Positions 1-6,618 of a stretch of DNA of 14,790 nucleotides are shown one piece after another. The notes beneath the pieces were generated by a model. It was not told where the DNA came from and did not search any database. It saw only the letters and a program-made list of their open reading frames with translations. Position 1 is the first letter of the stretch, and every line of letters starts with the position of its first letter. Source of the stretch: Bacillota bacterium (GTDB lineage: Bacteria; Bacillota; Clostridia; Peptostreptococcales; Anaerovoracaceae); assembly GCA_016283945.1 (NCBI GenBank), contig JAEENW010000127.1, forward strand, positions 1 to 14,790. The letters are read 5' to 3'. The position numbers were made by a program, and so were the translations under genes.

Positions 1-2
1 AC

Positions 3-533
3 GGTTCCATCACGTCCGTGCAGGCGGTTTACGTTCCCGCGGACGACCTGACGGACCCCGCCCCGGCGACGACCTCTGCCCACCTGGACGCGACGACGGT
101 CCTGTCCCGCTCGATCGCCTCCCAGGGCATTTATCCCGCGGTGGACCCCCTGGATTCCACGAGCCGCATCCTGAGCCCGAGCGTCGTGGGCAAGGAGCAT
201 TACGAGGTCGCCAAGGAAGTCCAGCGCATCCTGCAGCGGTACCAGGAACTGATGGACATCATCGCGATCATGGGCATGGACGAGCTCTCCGACGAGGACA
301 AGCTCGCCGTAAACCGCGCCAGGAAGATACAGCGCTTCCTCTCGCAGCCCTTCCACGTCGCCGAGCAGTTCACCGGCATGAGCGGCAAGTACGTCCCGCT
401 CTCCGAGACCGTCAGGAGCTTCCGCGAGATCCTCGACGGCAAGTGCGACGACCTGCCCGAGTCCGCGTTCCTCTTCGCGGGCTCCATCGACGAGGTCCGC
501 GAGAAGGCAAAAGGAGCCTCTTCCAATGAGTAG
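3..533 (+). CDS. atpD: ATP synthase F1 beta subunit, 3' part (5' end outside window)
   Basis: This is the C-terminal 176 residues of the catalytic beta subunit of F1Fo ATP synthase, which makes or hydrolyses ATP at the membrane-bound rotary complex. The frame is open from base 3 and begins GSITSVQAVYVPADD, a conserved stretch after the Walker regions. The text then follows the family closely: DDLTDPAPATT, LDATTVLSR, GIYPAVDPLDSTSR, and the DELSEED-loop equivalent DELSDED (about bases 279-299), which contacts the rotating gamma shaft. The C-terminal helical domain ends in an ordinary way. An internal GTG at 18 is not the start; the protein simply enters from the left. The stop overlaps the next gene (ATGAGTAG at 526-533), so beta and epsilon are probably translationally coupled, as usual at the end of an atp operon. 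Identification is secure. Confidence 0.98.
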   Translation, partial: GSITSVQAVYVPADDLTDPAPATTSAHLDATTVLSRSIASQGIYPAVDPLDSTSRILSPSVVGKEHYEVAKEVQRILQRYQELMDIIAIMGMDELSDEDKLAVNRARKIQRFLSQPFHVAEQFTGMSGKYVPLSETVRSFREILDGKCDDLPESAFLFAGSIDEVREKAKGASSNE

Positions 534-933
534 CTTCAAGCTCACCATAGTATGCCCCGACGGCTGTCTCTTCGACGGCGAGGCGGAGTTCATAAGGCTG
601 AGGACCACCGGCGGGGACGTCGGCATACTTCCCAACCACATAGCCTACGCCGCGGCTATCGGCATGGGCGAGTGCGCCGTGCAGTTCGAGGGCAAAAAGC
701 GCTACGCTGCCTGCATAGGCGGCATGATCACCGTCGCGGACAACGTCGTGAGCGTTATCACCACGACCTTCGAGTGGAAGGACGAGATCGACCTTCCGAG
801 GGCGAAGGCCGCGCTGAAGCGCGCCGAGGAAAAGCTCGCGTCCGAGGATATCACCGAAGCGGAGCGAAAGCTCTTCGAGGCCAAGCGCCGCAGGGCGCTC
901 GTGAGGATCTCGGTGGCGGAGAAGAAGGAATAA
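526..933 (+). CDS. atpC: ATP synthase F1 epsilon subunit
   Basis: This 135-aa protein is the epsilon subunit of F1Fo ATP synthase, part of the central stalk, which can inhibit ATP hydrolysis. The N-terminal beta-sandwich has the family pattern, with a VCPDG start and the conserved GDVGILPNH (residues about 29-37). The C-terminal part from about residue 85 (DLPRAKAALKRAEEKLAS onward) is the expected pair of charged helices. The length is normal for the family. The ATG overlaps the atpD stop by 8 bp, and the atpD tail supplies the upstream purines. It is the last gene of the operon: a GC hairpin terminator follows within 20 bp. Confidence 0.97.
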   Translation: MSSFKLTIVCPDGCLFDGEAEFIRLRTTGGDVGILPNHIAYAAAIGMGECAVQFEGKKRYAACIGGMITVADNVVSVITTTFEWKDEIDLPRAKAALKRAEEKLASEDITEAERKLFEAKRRRALVRISVAEKKE

Positions 934-951
934 TTCTTCAGAGACTGTCAG

Positions 952-978
952 GCCCCGGCAGCGCCGGGGCTTTTCTTT
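952..978 (+). terminator. Rho-independent terminator of the atp operon
   Basis: An 8-bp perfect stem, GCCCCGGC (952-959) with GCCGGGGC (963-970), has a 3-nt loop AGC and is followed by TTTTCTTT. It lies 18 bp after the atpC stop. Its T tract runs straight into the -35 box of the scpA promoter. The same 8-bp stem sequence recurs in the terminator at 14065-14083. Confidence 0.9.
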
Positions 979-1006
979 GCTTTCGGGCGCGTTCGTATGT
1001 TATGAT
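977..1006 (+). promoter_or_regulatory. Extended -10 promoter of scpA, probably giving a leaderless mRNA
   Basis: The -35 candidate is TTGCTT (977-982), with an 18-bp spacer to TATGAT (1001-1006). TG stands one base before the hexamer (998-999), making TGtTATGAT. The ATG of scpA begins 6 bases after the -10, about where transcription should start. There is no Shine-Dalgarno between the -10 and the ATG. That transcription begins at the start codon is inferred from spacing. Confidence 0.65.
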
Positions 1007-1012
1007 ACACGC

Positions 1013-1762
1013 ATGAGTTACATCGTAAGGCTGGATGTCTTCGAGGGCCCCTTCGACCTGCTCGTCTATCTGATAGAGCACGCGAGGATGAGCGTCTACG
1101 ACATCCGCATATCGGAGATCACAGCTCAATACCTGGAATACGTCTCGGACATGAAGAATGCCCGGTTTGAGCTTGCCCAGGAGTTCATGGTGCTCGCGGC
1201 CGAGCTCATCGACATCAAGAGCCGCATGCTCATACCGAGCGAGACCATAGACCCCGAGACCGGCGAGCCCGAGGACCCGCGCAAGGCCCTCGTCCAGCGC
1301 ATACTCGAGTACAAGCGCTTCAAGGAGGCGGCATCGATGCTTCAGGAGCGCGAGGAGCTCATGCAGCACGTGCGCTTCAAGCCGCAGGAGGACCTCTCTG
1401 CCTGGACAGGCGAGGAGGACGAGCTCCTGAAGAGCAGCACCGAGCAGTTCGTCGCGGCCTTCGAGGCCTTCCTTCTCAGGAGGAGGCGTCTCGACGAGAT
1501 GCGCAGGACCTACGAGAGGGCCCGCCGTGACAGGCAGAGCATAGAGGAGCGCAGCGTACAGATCAGGACGATGCTGCGCGGAAGAAAGAGCATGATGTTC
1601 TCCGAGATGATCGAGAGCGATCCTTCCGTCTACGGCAGGGTCATCACCTTCATGTCGCTGCTCGAGCTCCTCAGCGAGGGCAGGATAGATGCGGAGCAGA
1701 GGGAGCGCTACTCGGACATCAGGGTAATACCGAAGAATATCCCCGCGGAGGATGAGATATGA
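1013..1762 (+). CDS. scpA: Segregation and condensation protein A (kleisin of the SMC complex)
   Basis: This 249-aa protein is the kleisin subunit that, with ScpB, bridges the SMC dimer in bacterial condensin and helps compact and separate chromosomes. The N-terminal signature is clear: VRLDVFEGPFDLLVYLIE at residues 5-22, followed by the helical SMC-neck-binding region (ISEITAQYLEYV and ELAQEFMVLAAELIDIKSRMLIP). The C-terminus has a winged-helix-like segment (VITFMSLLELLSEGRI) expected to touch the SMC head. Length is typical. The frame is open from an ATG at 977, but that start would add 12 unconserved residues and lies inside the promoter, so ATG 1013 is chosen. The stop overlaps the scpB start (ATGA at 1759-1762), implying coupled translation. 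Translation probably starts without a leader (see promoter). Confidence 0.95.
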   Translation: MSYIVRLDVFEGPFDLLVYLIEHARMSVYDIRISEITAQYLEYVSDMKNARFELAQEFMVLAAELIDIKSRMLIPSETIDPETGEPEDPRKALVQRILEYKRFKEAASMLQEREELMQHVRFKPQEDLSAWTGEEDELLKSSTEQFVAAFEAFLLRRRRLDEMRRTYERARRDRQSIEERSVQIRTMLRGRKSMMFSEMIESDPSVYGRVITFMSLLELLSEGRIDAEQRERYSDIRVIPKNIPAEDEI

Positions 1763-2349
1763 CAGACCAGAAGATAAAATCGGCGCTCGAGTCGCTGCTC
1801 TTCGTCTGGGGCGAACCGCTCGAGGCGAAGGCCGCGGCGGAGCTCTTCGACATAACCCCGGCTGAGATGCTCAGGATAATGCGCGAGCTCAAGGCGGAGT
1901 ACGACGAGCGCGGCGGCGGCATCAGGATCGCCGAGGCGGACAAGGCCTTCAGGCTCTGCACCGATCCCGAGAACGACGATTACATAACCCGCTTCGTTAC
2001 CCCCGTCAGGGAGAAGAGGCTCAGCCAGGCGGCGCTCGAGGTGCTCGCCGTGATAGCCTACAAGCAGCCCGTCACCAAGAGCGAGATCGACCAGATCCGC
2101 GGCATACGCTCAGACCGCGTGCTCGAGGGACTCATGAGGCGCGGCCTCGTGGAGGAGAGGGGCAGGAGCGCGGCTATAGGGCGCCCGATACTCTACGGCA
2201 CGACGAGGCAGTTCCTGGAGCTCTTCGGCTTTGAGAGCCTCGACGGCCTTCCGGAGATCGAGGACGCAGAGATCCTCGCAGGGGACGGCCAGCTCACCAT
2301 GCCCGCGGGCGCCGAGCAGCTCGAGCTCGGAAGCGGGACGGAGGTCTAG
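1759..2349 (+). CDS. scpB: Segregation and condensation protein B
   Basis: This 196-aa protein is the winged-helix partner that dimerises and binds ScpA in the SMC condensin complex. Family features are ALESLLFVWGEPL (residues 9-21) opening the first winged helix, and the hallmark LEVLAVIAYKQPVTKSEI with IRG at residues 93-115 in the second. The C-terminal tail from about residue 165 is acidic and probably disordered, as is common. It starts inside the scpA stop (ATGA overlap). After it lies a 73-bp GC-rich gap with a weak hairpin (GCGCC 2350-2354 with GGCGC 2364-2368) lacking a proper T run, so some readthrough into the next gene is likely. Confidence 0.95.
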   Translation: MTDQKIKSALESLLFVWGEPLEAKAAAELFDITPAEMLRIMRELKAEYDERGGGIRIAEADKAFRLCTDPENDDYITRFVTPVREKRLSQAALEVLAVIAYKQPVTKSEIDQIRGIRSDRVLEGLMRRGLVEERGRSAAIGRPILYGTTRQFLELFGFESLDGLPEIEDAEILAGDGQLTMPAGAEQLELGSGTEV

Positions 2350-2407
2350 GCGCCGGGCCGCGCGGGCGCGGGGATTTAATTCTACGCGCTATGCGCGGCT
2401 TTCATTC

Positions 2408-2415
2408 TATATAGT
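2408..2415 (+). promoter_or_regulatory. Possible -10 region of the HAD phosphatase gene
   Basis: The AT-rich stretch TATATAGT contains TATATA (2408-2413) or TATAGT (2410-2415). It sits 7-9 bases before the ATG at 2423. No good -35 and no preceding TG are visible, so this is weaker than the other promoters here. If used, it would also give a nearly leaderless message, since no real Shine-Dalgarno precedes the gene. Confidence 0.35.
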
Positions 2416-2422
2416 AAAGACC

Positions 2423-3265
2423 ATGTTTCTCACCCAAGAACAGAAAGACAAGATAAAGATCATAGCCTTCGACCTTGACGGCACCCTGCTCAACAGGGAG
2501 AGCCGTCTTTCAGAGCGCACCATCGAGGTCCTCAACAGGGCGGCGGAGGCGGGATATATACTCGTTCCAGCGACGGGGCGGGTCTTCACAGCGCTGCCCA
2601 AGGATCTTCCCTCGATAGAGGCCAGGTACGCGGTCACCTCCAACGGCGCCTGCGTCGTCAGGCTCCCCGGGGGCGAGAAGCTCTTCGAGAGCCTCATCAG
2701 GTGGGAGGCGCTCGAGCCCGCTGTCAGCGCGCTGATGGACGACGCGGTCATCTGCGAGATATTCTTCGGCGGGAACGGCTACATCGCCGAGTCCGGGCTG
2801 GAGAAGCTCCCCTACTTCGTGCGCGACGAGAGGCGCCGCGAGTATGTGAGGACCACGCGCAGGCCGGTCGCCGACCTCGAAGCCCTCATGCGAGAGCACA
2901 GGGACGAGCTCGAGAACATAATGCTGCTCTTCGCGGATCTGGAGGTCAAGCAGGCTTACTATAATTATCTGAGCTCGCTGAGGGATCTGAGCGTCGTATT
3001 CTCGCAGAGCTTCAGCCTCGAGATAGGAGGAGGCGACACCTCTAAGGCGAACGGCCTCAGGGAGATCGCTGAGCTCTACGGCTTCGGCCTTGAGAACATA
3101 CTCTGCTTCGGCGACAGCACCAACGACATCGCGATGCTCAGGGCCTGCGGCGTCTCCGCGGCCATGGGCAACGCCATACCCGAGGTCAAGGCGGCCTCGG
3201 ACATCACCGCGCCCCCGAACAGCGAGGACGGCCTCGCCGCGGTGGTGGAGGAGCTGCTGGGCTAG
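2423..3265 (+). CDS. Cof-type HAD-IIB hydrolase (sugar/nucleotide phosphatase-like)
   Basis: This 280-aa protein belongs to the haloacid dehalogenase superfamily, Cof subfamily: magnesium-dependent cytosolic phosphatases acting on sugar phosphates, flavin or other small phosphates. Motif I is FDLDGTLL, with nucleophile D17 and acid/base D19. Motif II is VPATGR with T51. The motif III lysine is in SKANGL (K208). Motif IV is GDSTND (D231 and D235). The cap domain (about residues 85-195) is of the mixed alpha/beta type seen in Cof proteins. The frame is open 64 codons upstream into scpB, but that extension is Arg/Ser-rich antisense-like text. ATG 2423, just before QEQKDKIKIIAFDLDG, fits the family. 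The substrate cannot be told from sequence. It may be cotranscribed with scpAB or driven by the AT-rich box just upstream. Confidence 0.93.
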   Translation: MFLTQEQKDKIKIIAFDLDGTLLNRESRLSERTIEVLNRAAEAGYILVPATGRVFTALPKDLPSIEARYAVTSNGACVVRLPGGEKLFESLIRWEALEPAVSALMDDAVICEIFFGGNGYIAESGLEKLPYFVRDERRREYVRTTRRPVADLEALMREHRDELENIMLLFADLEVKQAYYNYLSSLRDLSVVFSQSFSLEIGGGDTSKANGLREIAELYGFGLENILCFGDSTNDIAMLRACGVSAAMGNAIPEVKAASDITAPPNSEDGLAAVVEELLG

Positions 3266-3301
3266 GGCGGCATCAGCCGATCTGAGGCGGGCGGCGGGAC
3301 G

Positions 3302-3340
3302 GGCAGCCCGGTCCGGCAGCCCGGCCCGGCAGCACGGCGC
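3302..3340. repeat. Three imperfect tandem 13-bp repeats
   Basis: The units are GGCAGCCCGGTCC (3302-3314), GGCAGCCCGGCCC (3315-3327) and GGCAGCACGGCGC (3328-3340). They lie between the HAD stop and its terminator. Directly after comes a doubled 8-mer ACTATATA (3348-3363). No coding role is seen; it is probably slippage-prone untranslated sequence. Confidence 0.7.
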
Positions 3341-3372
3341 AGGCTGTACTATATAACTATATAAAGAAAGAC

Positions 3373-3397
3373 AGGAGATCCCCCGGGATCTCCTTTT
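3373..3397 (+). terminator. Rho-independent terminator after the HAD gene
   Basis: The stem AGGAGATCC (3373-3381) pairs with GGATCTCCT (3386-3394) around a CCCG loop and is followed by TTT. It is 108 bp past the HAD stop and ends the scpAB-HAD unit before the S-layer gene. The short T run makes it moderate in strength. Confidence 0.8.
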
Positions 3398-3428
3398 CAA
3401 ATGAAATATTATTGTAACCCTGCGGAAA

Positions 3429-3456
3429 TTGAGCTGCAAAATTGATGTGCTATGAT
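3429..3456 (+). promoter_or_regulatory. Upstream promoter of the S-layer gene (extended -10)
   Basis: TTGAGC (3429-3434), a 16-bp spacer, then TATGAT (3451-3456), preceded by TG one base away (TGcTATGAT). Transcription would start near 3463 and give a leader of about 200 nt. The leader contains a small GGGC/GCCC hairpin (3469-3479), ATCCG/CGGAT (3486-3503), the palindrome at 3531-3552 and GCTCCG/CGGAGC (3595-3613). Confidence 0.65.
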
Positions 3457-3530
3457 GCAGTCATAAAAGGGCTGAGCCCCTGAGGATCCGGTGTTTTTCG
3501 GATGTATTTCCGGAATGTTACGCTTTCTTT

Positions 3531-3552
3531 ACAAGTGCCGCGCGGCACTTGT
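3531..3552. repeat. Perfect 22-bp palindrome, operator or leader hairpin
   Basis: ACAAGTGCC (3531-3539), centre GCGC, and GGCACTTGT (3544-3552) form an uninterrupted palindrome. Its last four bases are also the first four of the -35 box of the downstream S-layer promoter (TTGTAT, 3549-3554). No T run follows, so it is not a terminator. It could be a dimeric repressor or activator site on DNA, or a stable hairpin in transcripts from the upstream promoter. Confidence 0.75.
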
Positions 3553-3577
3553 ATTGAGGGAAACGGGTCTTTATACT
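3549..3577 (+). promoter_or_regulatory. Downstream promoter of the S-layer gene
   Basis: TTGTAT (3549-3554), a 17-bp spacer and TATACT (3572-3577) form a good sigma-A-type promoter. The start site would be near 3584, leaving a leader of about 78 nt. The -35 overlaps the 22-bp palindrome, suggesting control of this start site. Confidence 0.6.
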
Positions 3578-3640
3578 AAACAATGTCTTATATCGCTCCG
3601 TGCGCGGCGGAGCAAGACTGAGTATCTCCGCGCTATCTAA

Positions 3641-3663
3641 ATTCTTAAGGAGGAATTAAGAAT
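3641..3663 (+). promoter_or_regulatory. Ribosome binding site carried in a hairpin loop
   Basis: AAGGAGG (3647-3653), a near-perfect Shine-Dalgarno, sits 8 bases before the ATG. It is flanked by an exact inverted repeat, ATTCTTAA (3641-3648) and TTAAGAAT (3656-3663), whose second arm includes the A and T of the start codon. In RNA this makes an 8-bp AU-rich stem with GGAGGAA as its loop. Confidence 0.75.
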
Positions 3664-6166
3664 GAAGAAAATTCTCTCATTTGTCCTCGTACTCGCTATG
3701 GTCCTGGGTTCCGTATCCATGGCCTTCGCAAAGACTGAAACCTTCTCTGACGTGAAGGGTCTCGCTTGCGAAGAAGCTGTGAACGTGCTCGCCGGACTTG
3801 GCGTAGTACAGGGTTATCCTGACGGCGAGTTCAAGCCGGCCAGGAACATCACGAGAGCCGAGGCTGTCAAGCTCATCGTCGGCGCTCTCGCGATCCCTGT
3901 AGACGAGAAGGGCTCCTATGAGACTCCGTTCACCGATGTTCCTGCCAACGAGTGGTATGCCGGCTATGTCCGCTATGCTAACGCTCTCGGCATCACCAAG
4001 GGAACTTCCGCGACCGAGTTCAGCCCCAACGCCATGGTAACTTCCGATCAGATGATCGCGTTCACCATGAGAGCTCTCGGCTACAACGAAGCGGTTCTCC
4101 AGGGCGAGTACCCTGCCTGCTTCATCAACAAGGCTGTCGGTCTGAAGGTCCTCGATGGAGTTTCCACCGGTTCCCAGGCCGCTCCCCGTGGTGAGATCGC
4201 TCAGCTCATCTACAACACCCTGCTCAAGCAGATCGGTACTGTAGGTGCTGACGGACTCTGGCACGGCGCTATGATCGCTGATCCGTACAACTACACTGGT
4301 GAGAAGGTCGACACCATGCTCAACAGACTTGGTGCCTATGAGGGCGAAGATTACGTTCTCATCACCAAGGAAGTTATGGAAGGCGCTCTCGTAGACCTCG
4401 ATCCGTACTATGGCGCTGTCGCGAAGCTCTATTACACTCAGGATGACGACGAAGTAGTCGCTATCTCCGAGGTAAAGACCACCTTCGTTGAGGGCAAGCT
4501 CGACAAGGGCAAGCTCGACGGCTACAAGATTCTTGGCGACGAAACCGTTCTCGAGCCGGAGCGCTTTGAGGACTATAACGACGGCGGAATCTACATCACC
4601 AACGGCGCTGAGGCTGATGCTGATGAGTTCGATCTCGCTAAGCTCGCTGAGGACAAGATCGAAGGAAAGTTCGCTGTCACCTTCAAGAACGGCAAGATCA
4701 ATGCTGCTTACAGCTTCCAGGTTTGGACTGCTGACAAGGCTGTCCTCGTTGACGAGGATGACCTCAAGGATCTCGCTGAGGACGAGCCCACCATCGCCGG
4801 CTTCGAGTTTGCTCTCGACGACGACGACGAGCTCGACACCAGCAAGTTCGGTCTCTACGGCGTAAAGAGCCTCGATGAGATCGAAGAGGATGATGTTCTC
4901 TACATCTATGAGAATCCCGAAACCGGCAAGATCTCCAGGATCGAAGTTGGCAAGGAGTCTGTAAAGGCTGAGTTCACCAAGATCCGCGGCAGAGAGAAGG
5001 ATACCGATGAGGATAGATACGTTGTAGGCGGAACCACTTACGAAGCCAGCGATGTCGATGGCTGCGAGTGGTCTGAGGATCTCGTTGACGATAACCTCGG
5101 CGAGGAGCTCACCGTTTACCTCGGCTACGATGGAAAGATCGCCTTCACCGACAAGGGAGACGACACCACCACCGATTACGTAGTATTCCTCAAGTACTGG
5201 CTCCCCGGCCAGGGCAACGCTGACAACAGGACCGCTGCCGGCAAGGCTGGACTCTCCGTATTTGGCAAGGATGGAAGAGAGGAGCTCTACTTCAAGAAGA
5301 AGCTGTTCACCACCGAAGATGATGTCAAGGCTGAAGGCGTTAAGGTCGGAATGCTCGTCAAGCTGACCAAGAACTCCAAGGGCGAAGTCACCGAGATCAA
5401 GCCGGCTGACAAGTCCAGCACTCAGGACGTCACCAAGAAGGGCAGACTCGCTGACGATCTCGTAGCCCTCCAGGCCAGCTCCGTTGTTTACAACTACAAC
5501 GGTGATCCTGAGGACATCGAGGAGCTCGAGGATGACGAGAACTACAGCGTCATCTCCGCCACCAAGCTCTTCGGCAAGGATGACGTCGAGTTCAAGCAGG
5601 TCGCTGCTAACAGCAAGGCTATCGTTAAGGGCGCTCTCATCTCCGGAGCTACCGAGGCTGCTGATGACTACGTAGTACTCACTGCGAAGATCTTCACCGT
5701 CAAGGATGCTTATGAAGGCACTGTCTTCATGAACGGCGAGAAGAAGACCCTCACCCTCGATGATGACTCCATCTTCGAGAAGTATGCGAAGCCGACCGAC
5801 GAGGCCAAGTTCGAGGCTCTCATTTACCAGATCACCAAGACCGACGCTGACGGTGTTGTCACTGAGGCGCTTGGCTGGGCTGACTTCGATGATGACGTCA
5901 AGGCGACCATCGCCCTCTCCACTTCTGAGGGTCTGAGGATCGAGAACGACGTACTCTTCGACGCCAACGAGGCTCCGTACGAGATCGAGGACGGCGCGGT
6001 ATTCTACCTGTTCGACGTCTCCGAGAACAAGTGGTCTGTCGTAAGCCAGAGCACTCTCAAGGGCATGAAGTCCGGCGAGAAGGGCAACCAGGGCATCACT
6101 GTTAAGGCCATCAAGACCGACGAGGACAACGATGGTTACAGCATCTTCCTCATCCTCAGGAACTAA
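3662..6166 (+). CDS. S-layer protein with N-terminal SLH domains
   Basis: This 834-aa secreted protein probably forms the surface layer. A signal peptide covers residues 1-23 (charged MKK, hydrophobic core, AFA before the likely cut). SLH domain 1 spans about 28-75 (FSDVKG, GYPDGEFKP, ITRAE) and SLH 2 about 90-140 (FTDVPANEWYAGYV). A worn third repeat lies at about 147-190 (APRGE in place of the TRAE motif). SLH domains normally bind pyruvylated cell-wall polymers. The remaining 640 residues are rich in Asp and Glu and poor in Cys. They resemble repeated beta-rich modules with runs such as DDDDELD, plausibly calcium-binding, but I recognise no named domain there. Codon choice differs from the neighbours: Ala is often GCT, Ile is ATC or ATT with no in-frame ATA noticed, whereas ATA is frequent in nearby genes. 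That is the mark of very high expression. It is monocistronic, with a strong ribosome site and terminator. Confidence 0.93.
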   Translation: MKKILSFVLVLAMVLGSVSMAFAKTETFSDVKGLACEEAVNVLAGLGVVQGYPDGEFKPARNITRAEAVKLIVGALAIPVDEKGSYETPFTDVPANEWYAGYVRYANALGITKGTSATEFSPNAMVTSDQMIAFTMRALGYNEAVLQGEYPACFINKAVGLKVLDGVSTGSQAAPRGEIAQLIYNTLLKQIGTVGADGLWHGAMIADPYNYTGEKVDTMLNRLGAYEGEDYVLITKEVMEGALVDLDPYYGAVAKLYYTQDDDEVVAISEVKTTFVEGKLDKGKLDGYKILGDETVLEPERFEDYNDGGIYITNGAEADADEFDLAKLAEDKIEGKFAVTFKNGKINAAYSFQVWTADKAVLVDEDDLKDLAEDEPTIAGFEFALDDDDELDTSKFGLYGVKSLDEIEEDDVLYIYENPETGKISRIEVGKESVKAEFTKIRGREKDTDEDRYVVGGTTYEASDVDGCEWSEDLVDDNLGEELTVYLGYDGKIAFTDKGDDTTTDYVVFLKYWLPGQGNADNRTAAGKAGLSVFGKDGREELYFKKKLFTTEDDVKAEGVKVGMLVKLTKNSKGEVTEIKPADKSSTQDVTKKGRLADDLVALQASSVVYNYNGDPEDIEELEDDENYSVISATKLFGKDDVEFKQVAANSKAIVKGALISGATEAADDYVVLTAKIFTVKDAYEGTVFMNGEKKTLTLDDDSIFEKYAKPTDEAKFEALIYQITKTDADGVVTEALGWADFDDDVKATIALSTSEGLRIENDVLFDANEAPYEIEDGAVFYLFDVSENKWSVVSQSTLKGMKSGEKGNQGITVKAIKTDEDNDGYSIFLILRN

Positions 6167-6210
6167 TCCGAAGGATCTGAAAGAGACGCCCGCTTCTTAG
6201 AAGCATGAGA

Positions 6211-6239
6211 AGGGGGACCCCAATGGGGTCCCCCTTTTT
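6211..6239 (+). terminator. Strong Rho-independent terminator of the S-layer gene
   Basis: A perfect 10-bp stem, GGGGGACCCC (6212-6221) with GGGGTCCCCC (6225-6234), has loop AAT and is followed by TTTTT. It lies 45 bp after the stop codon. A smaller hairpin (GCTTC/GAAGC, 6192-6204) lies between. Confidence 0.96.
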
Positions 6240-6351
6240 CGTGCGCTTAAGCGCGATGTGAATTCAAGCAGCATCGGCGCGGCATACCGCTGCGCCTGAG
6301 GGATCAGTTGCAGCACCGCATGTGGCGTCGGACCGGCCCGCTTGCGCTTAG

Positions 6352-6422
6352 TTGGGAGCCCAGCAGCGGTTCTAAGTTCAGACTTCGCTGCCGCTCGTCT
6401 TCACTAAGAACCGGCTTCCCAA
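6352..6422. repeat. Imperfect palindrome, copy 1 of an inverted pair
   Basis: The single strand folds as a long hairpin: TTGGGA (6352-6357) with TCCCAA (6417-6422); GCC (6358-6360) with GGC (6413-6415); GGTTCT (6368-6373) with AGAACC (6407-6412); AGT (6375-6377) with ACT (6403-6405) after one A-A mismatch; and AGAC (6380-6383) with GTCT (6397-6400). A 7-base bulge CAGCAGC lies in the left arm. A second, inverted copy lies about 150 bp downstream. Confidence 0.65.
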
Positions 6423-6553
6423 ATGACCGGTCCGATCGTCCCATGCGATCGCTTACTGACAGCAGCAGGCATTACATGCAGCATTCGATTAGCGCATAAG
6501 GCGCGACGCAGTCTTTATGTGGCGCAGTGCGGCATGACTTATGCGGACGCTCG

Positions 6554-6618
6554 GGGAACCCGGTTCTTAGCGATCGGCGAGTTCCGCAGGAACGAAGACG
6601 GAGCTTAGAACCGCTGGG
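6554..6618. repeat. Imperfect palindrome, copy 2, inverted relative to copy 1
   Basis: GGTTCT (6562-6567) pairs with AGAACC (6607-6612), and AGC (6569-6571) with GCT (6603-6605) after a T-T mismatch. A small inner hairpin is GTTCC-GCA-GGAAC (6581-6593). Its arms match copy 1 even better than each other: CAGCGGTTCTAAG (6364-6376) is the exact complement of CTTAGAACCGCTG (6604-6616), and CTAAGAACCGG (6404-6414) of CCGGTTCTTAG (6560-6570), extended by TTCCC/GGGAA after one mismatch. Confidence 0.65.

Noticed and set aside
2231..2422. Upstream extension of the HAD protein from ATG 2231
   Set aside because: It lies inside scpB in another frame and adds an Arg/Ser-rich stretch not expected in the family.
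2510..3439. Minus-strand 309-codon frame opposite the HAD gene
   Set aside because: The plus strand has all four HAD motifs; the minus frame has no motif and would cross a terminator.
3463..3661. Riboswitch in the S-layer leader
   Set aside because: No known aptamer core was recognised and the gene is not metabolic.
6308..6608. Two short open frames of about 60 codons in the palindromic gap
   Set aside because: No ribosome site, Arg/Ser-rich translations with no recognisable motif, and they run through the hairpin arms.
6364..6616. Insertion sequence with terminal inverted repeats
   Set aside because: The inverted arms enclose only about 230 bp with no transposase fragment and no visible target-site duplication; a non-autonomous element remains possible and is covered under the palindrome finding.
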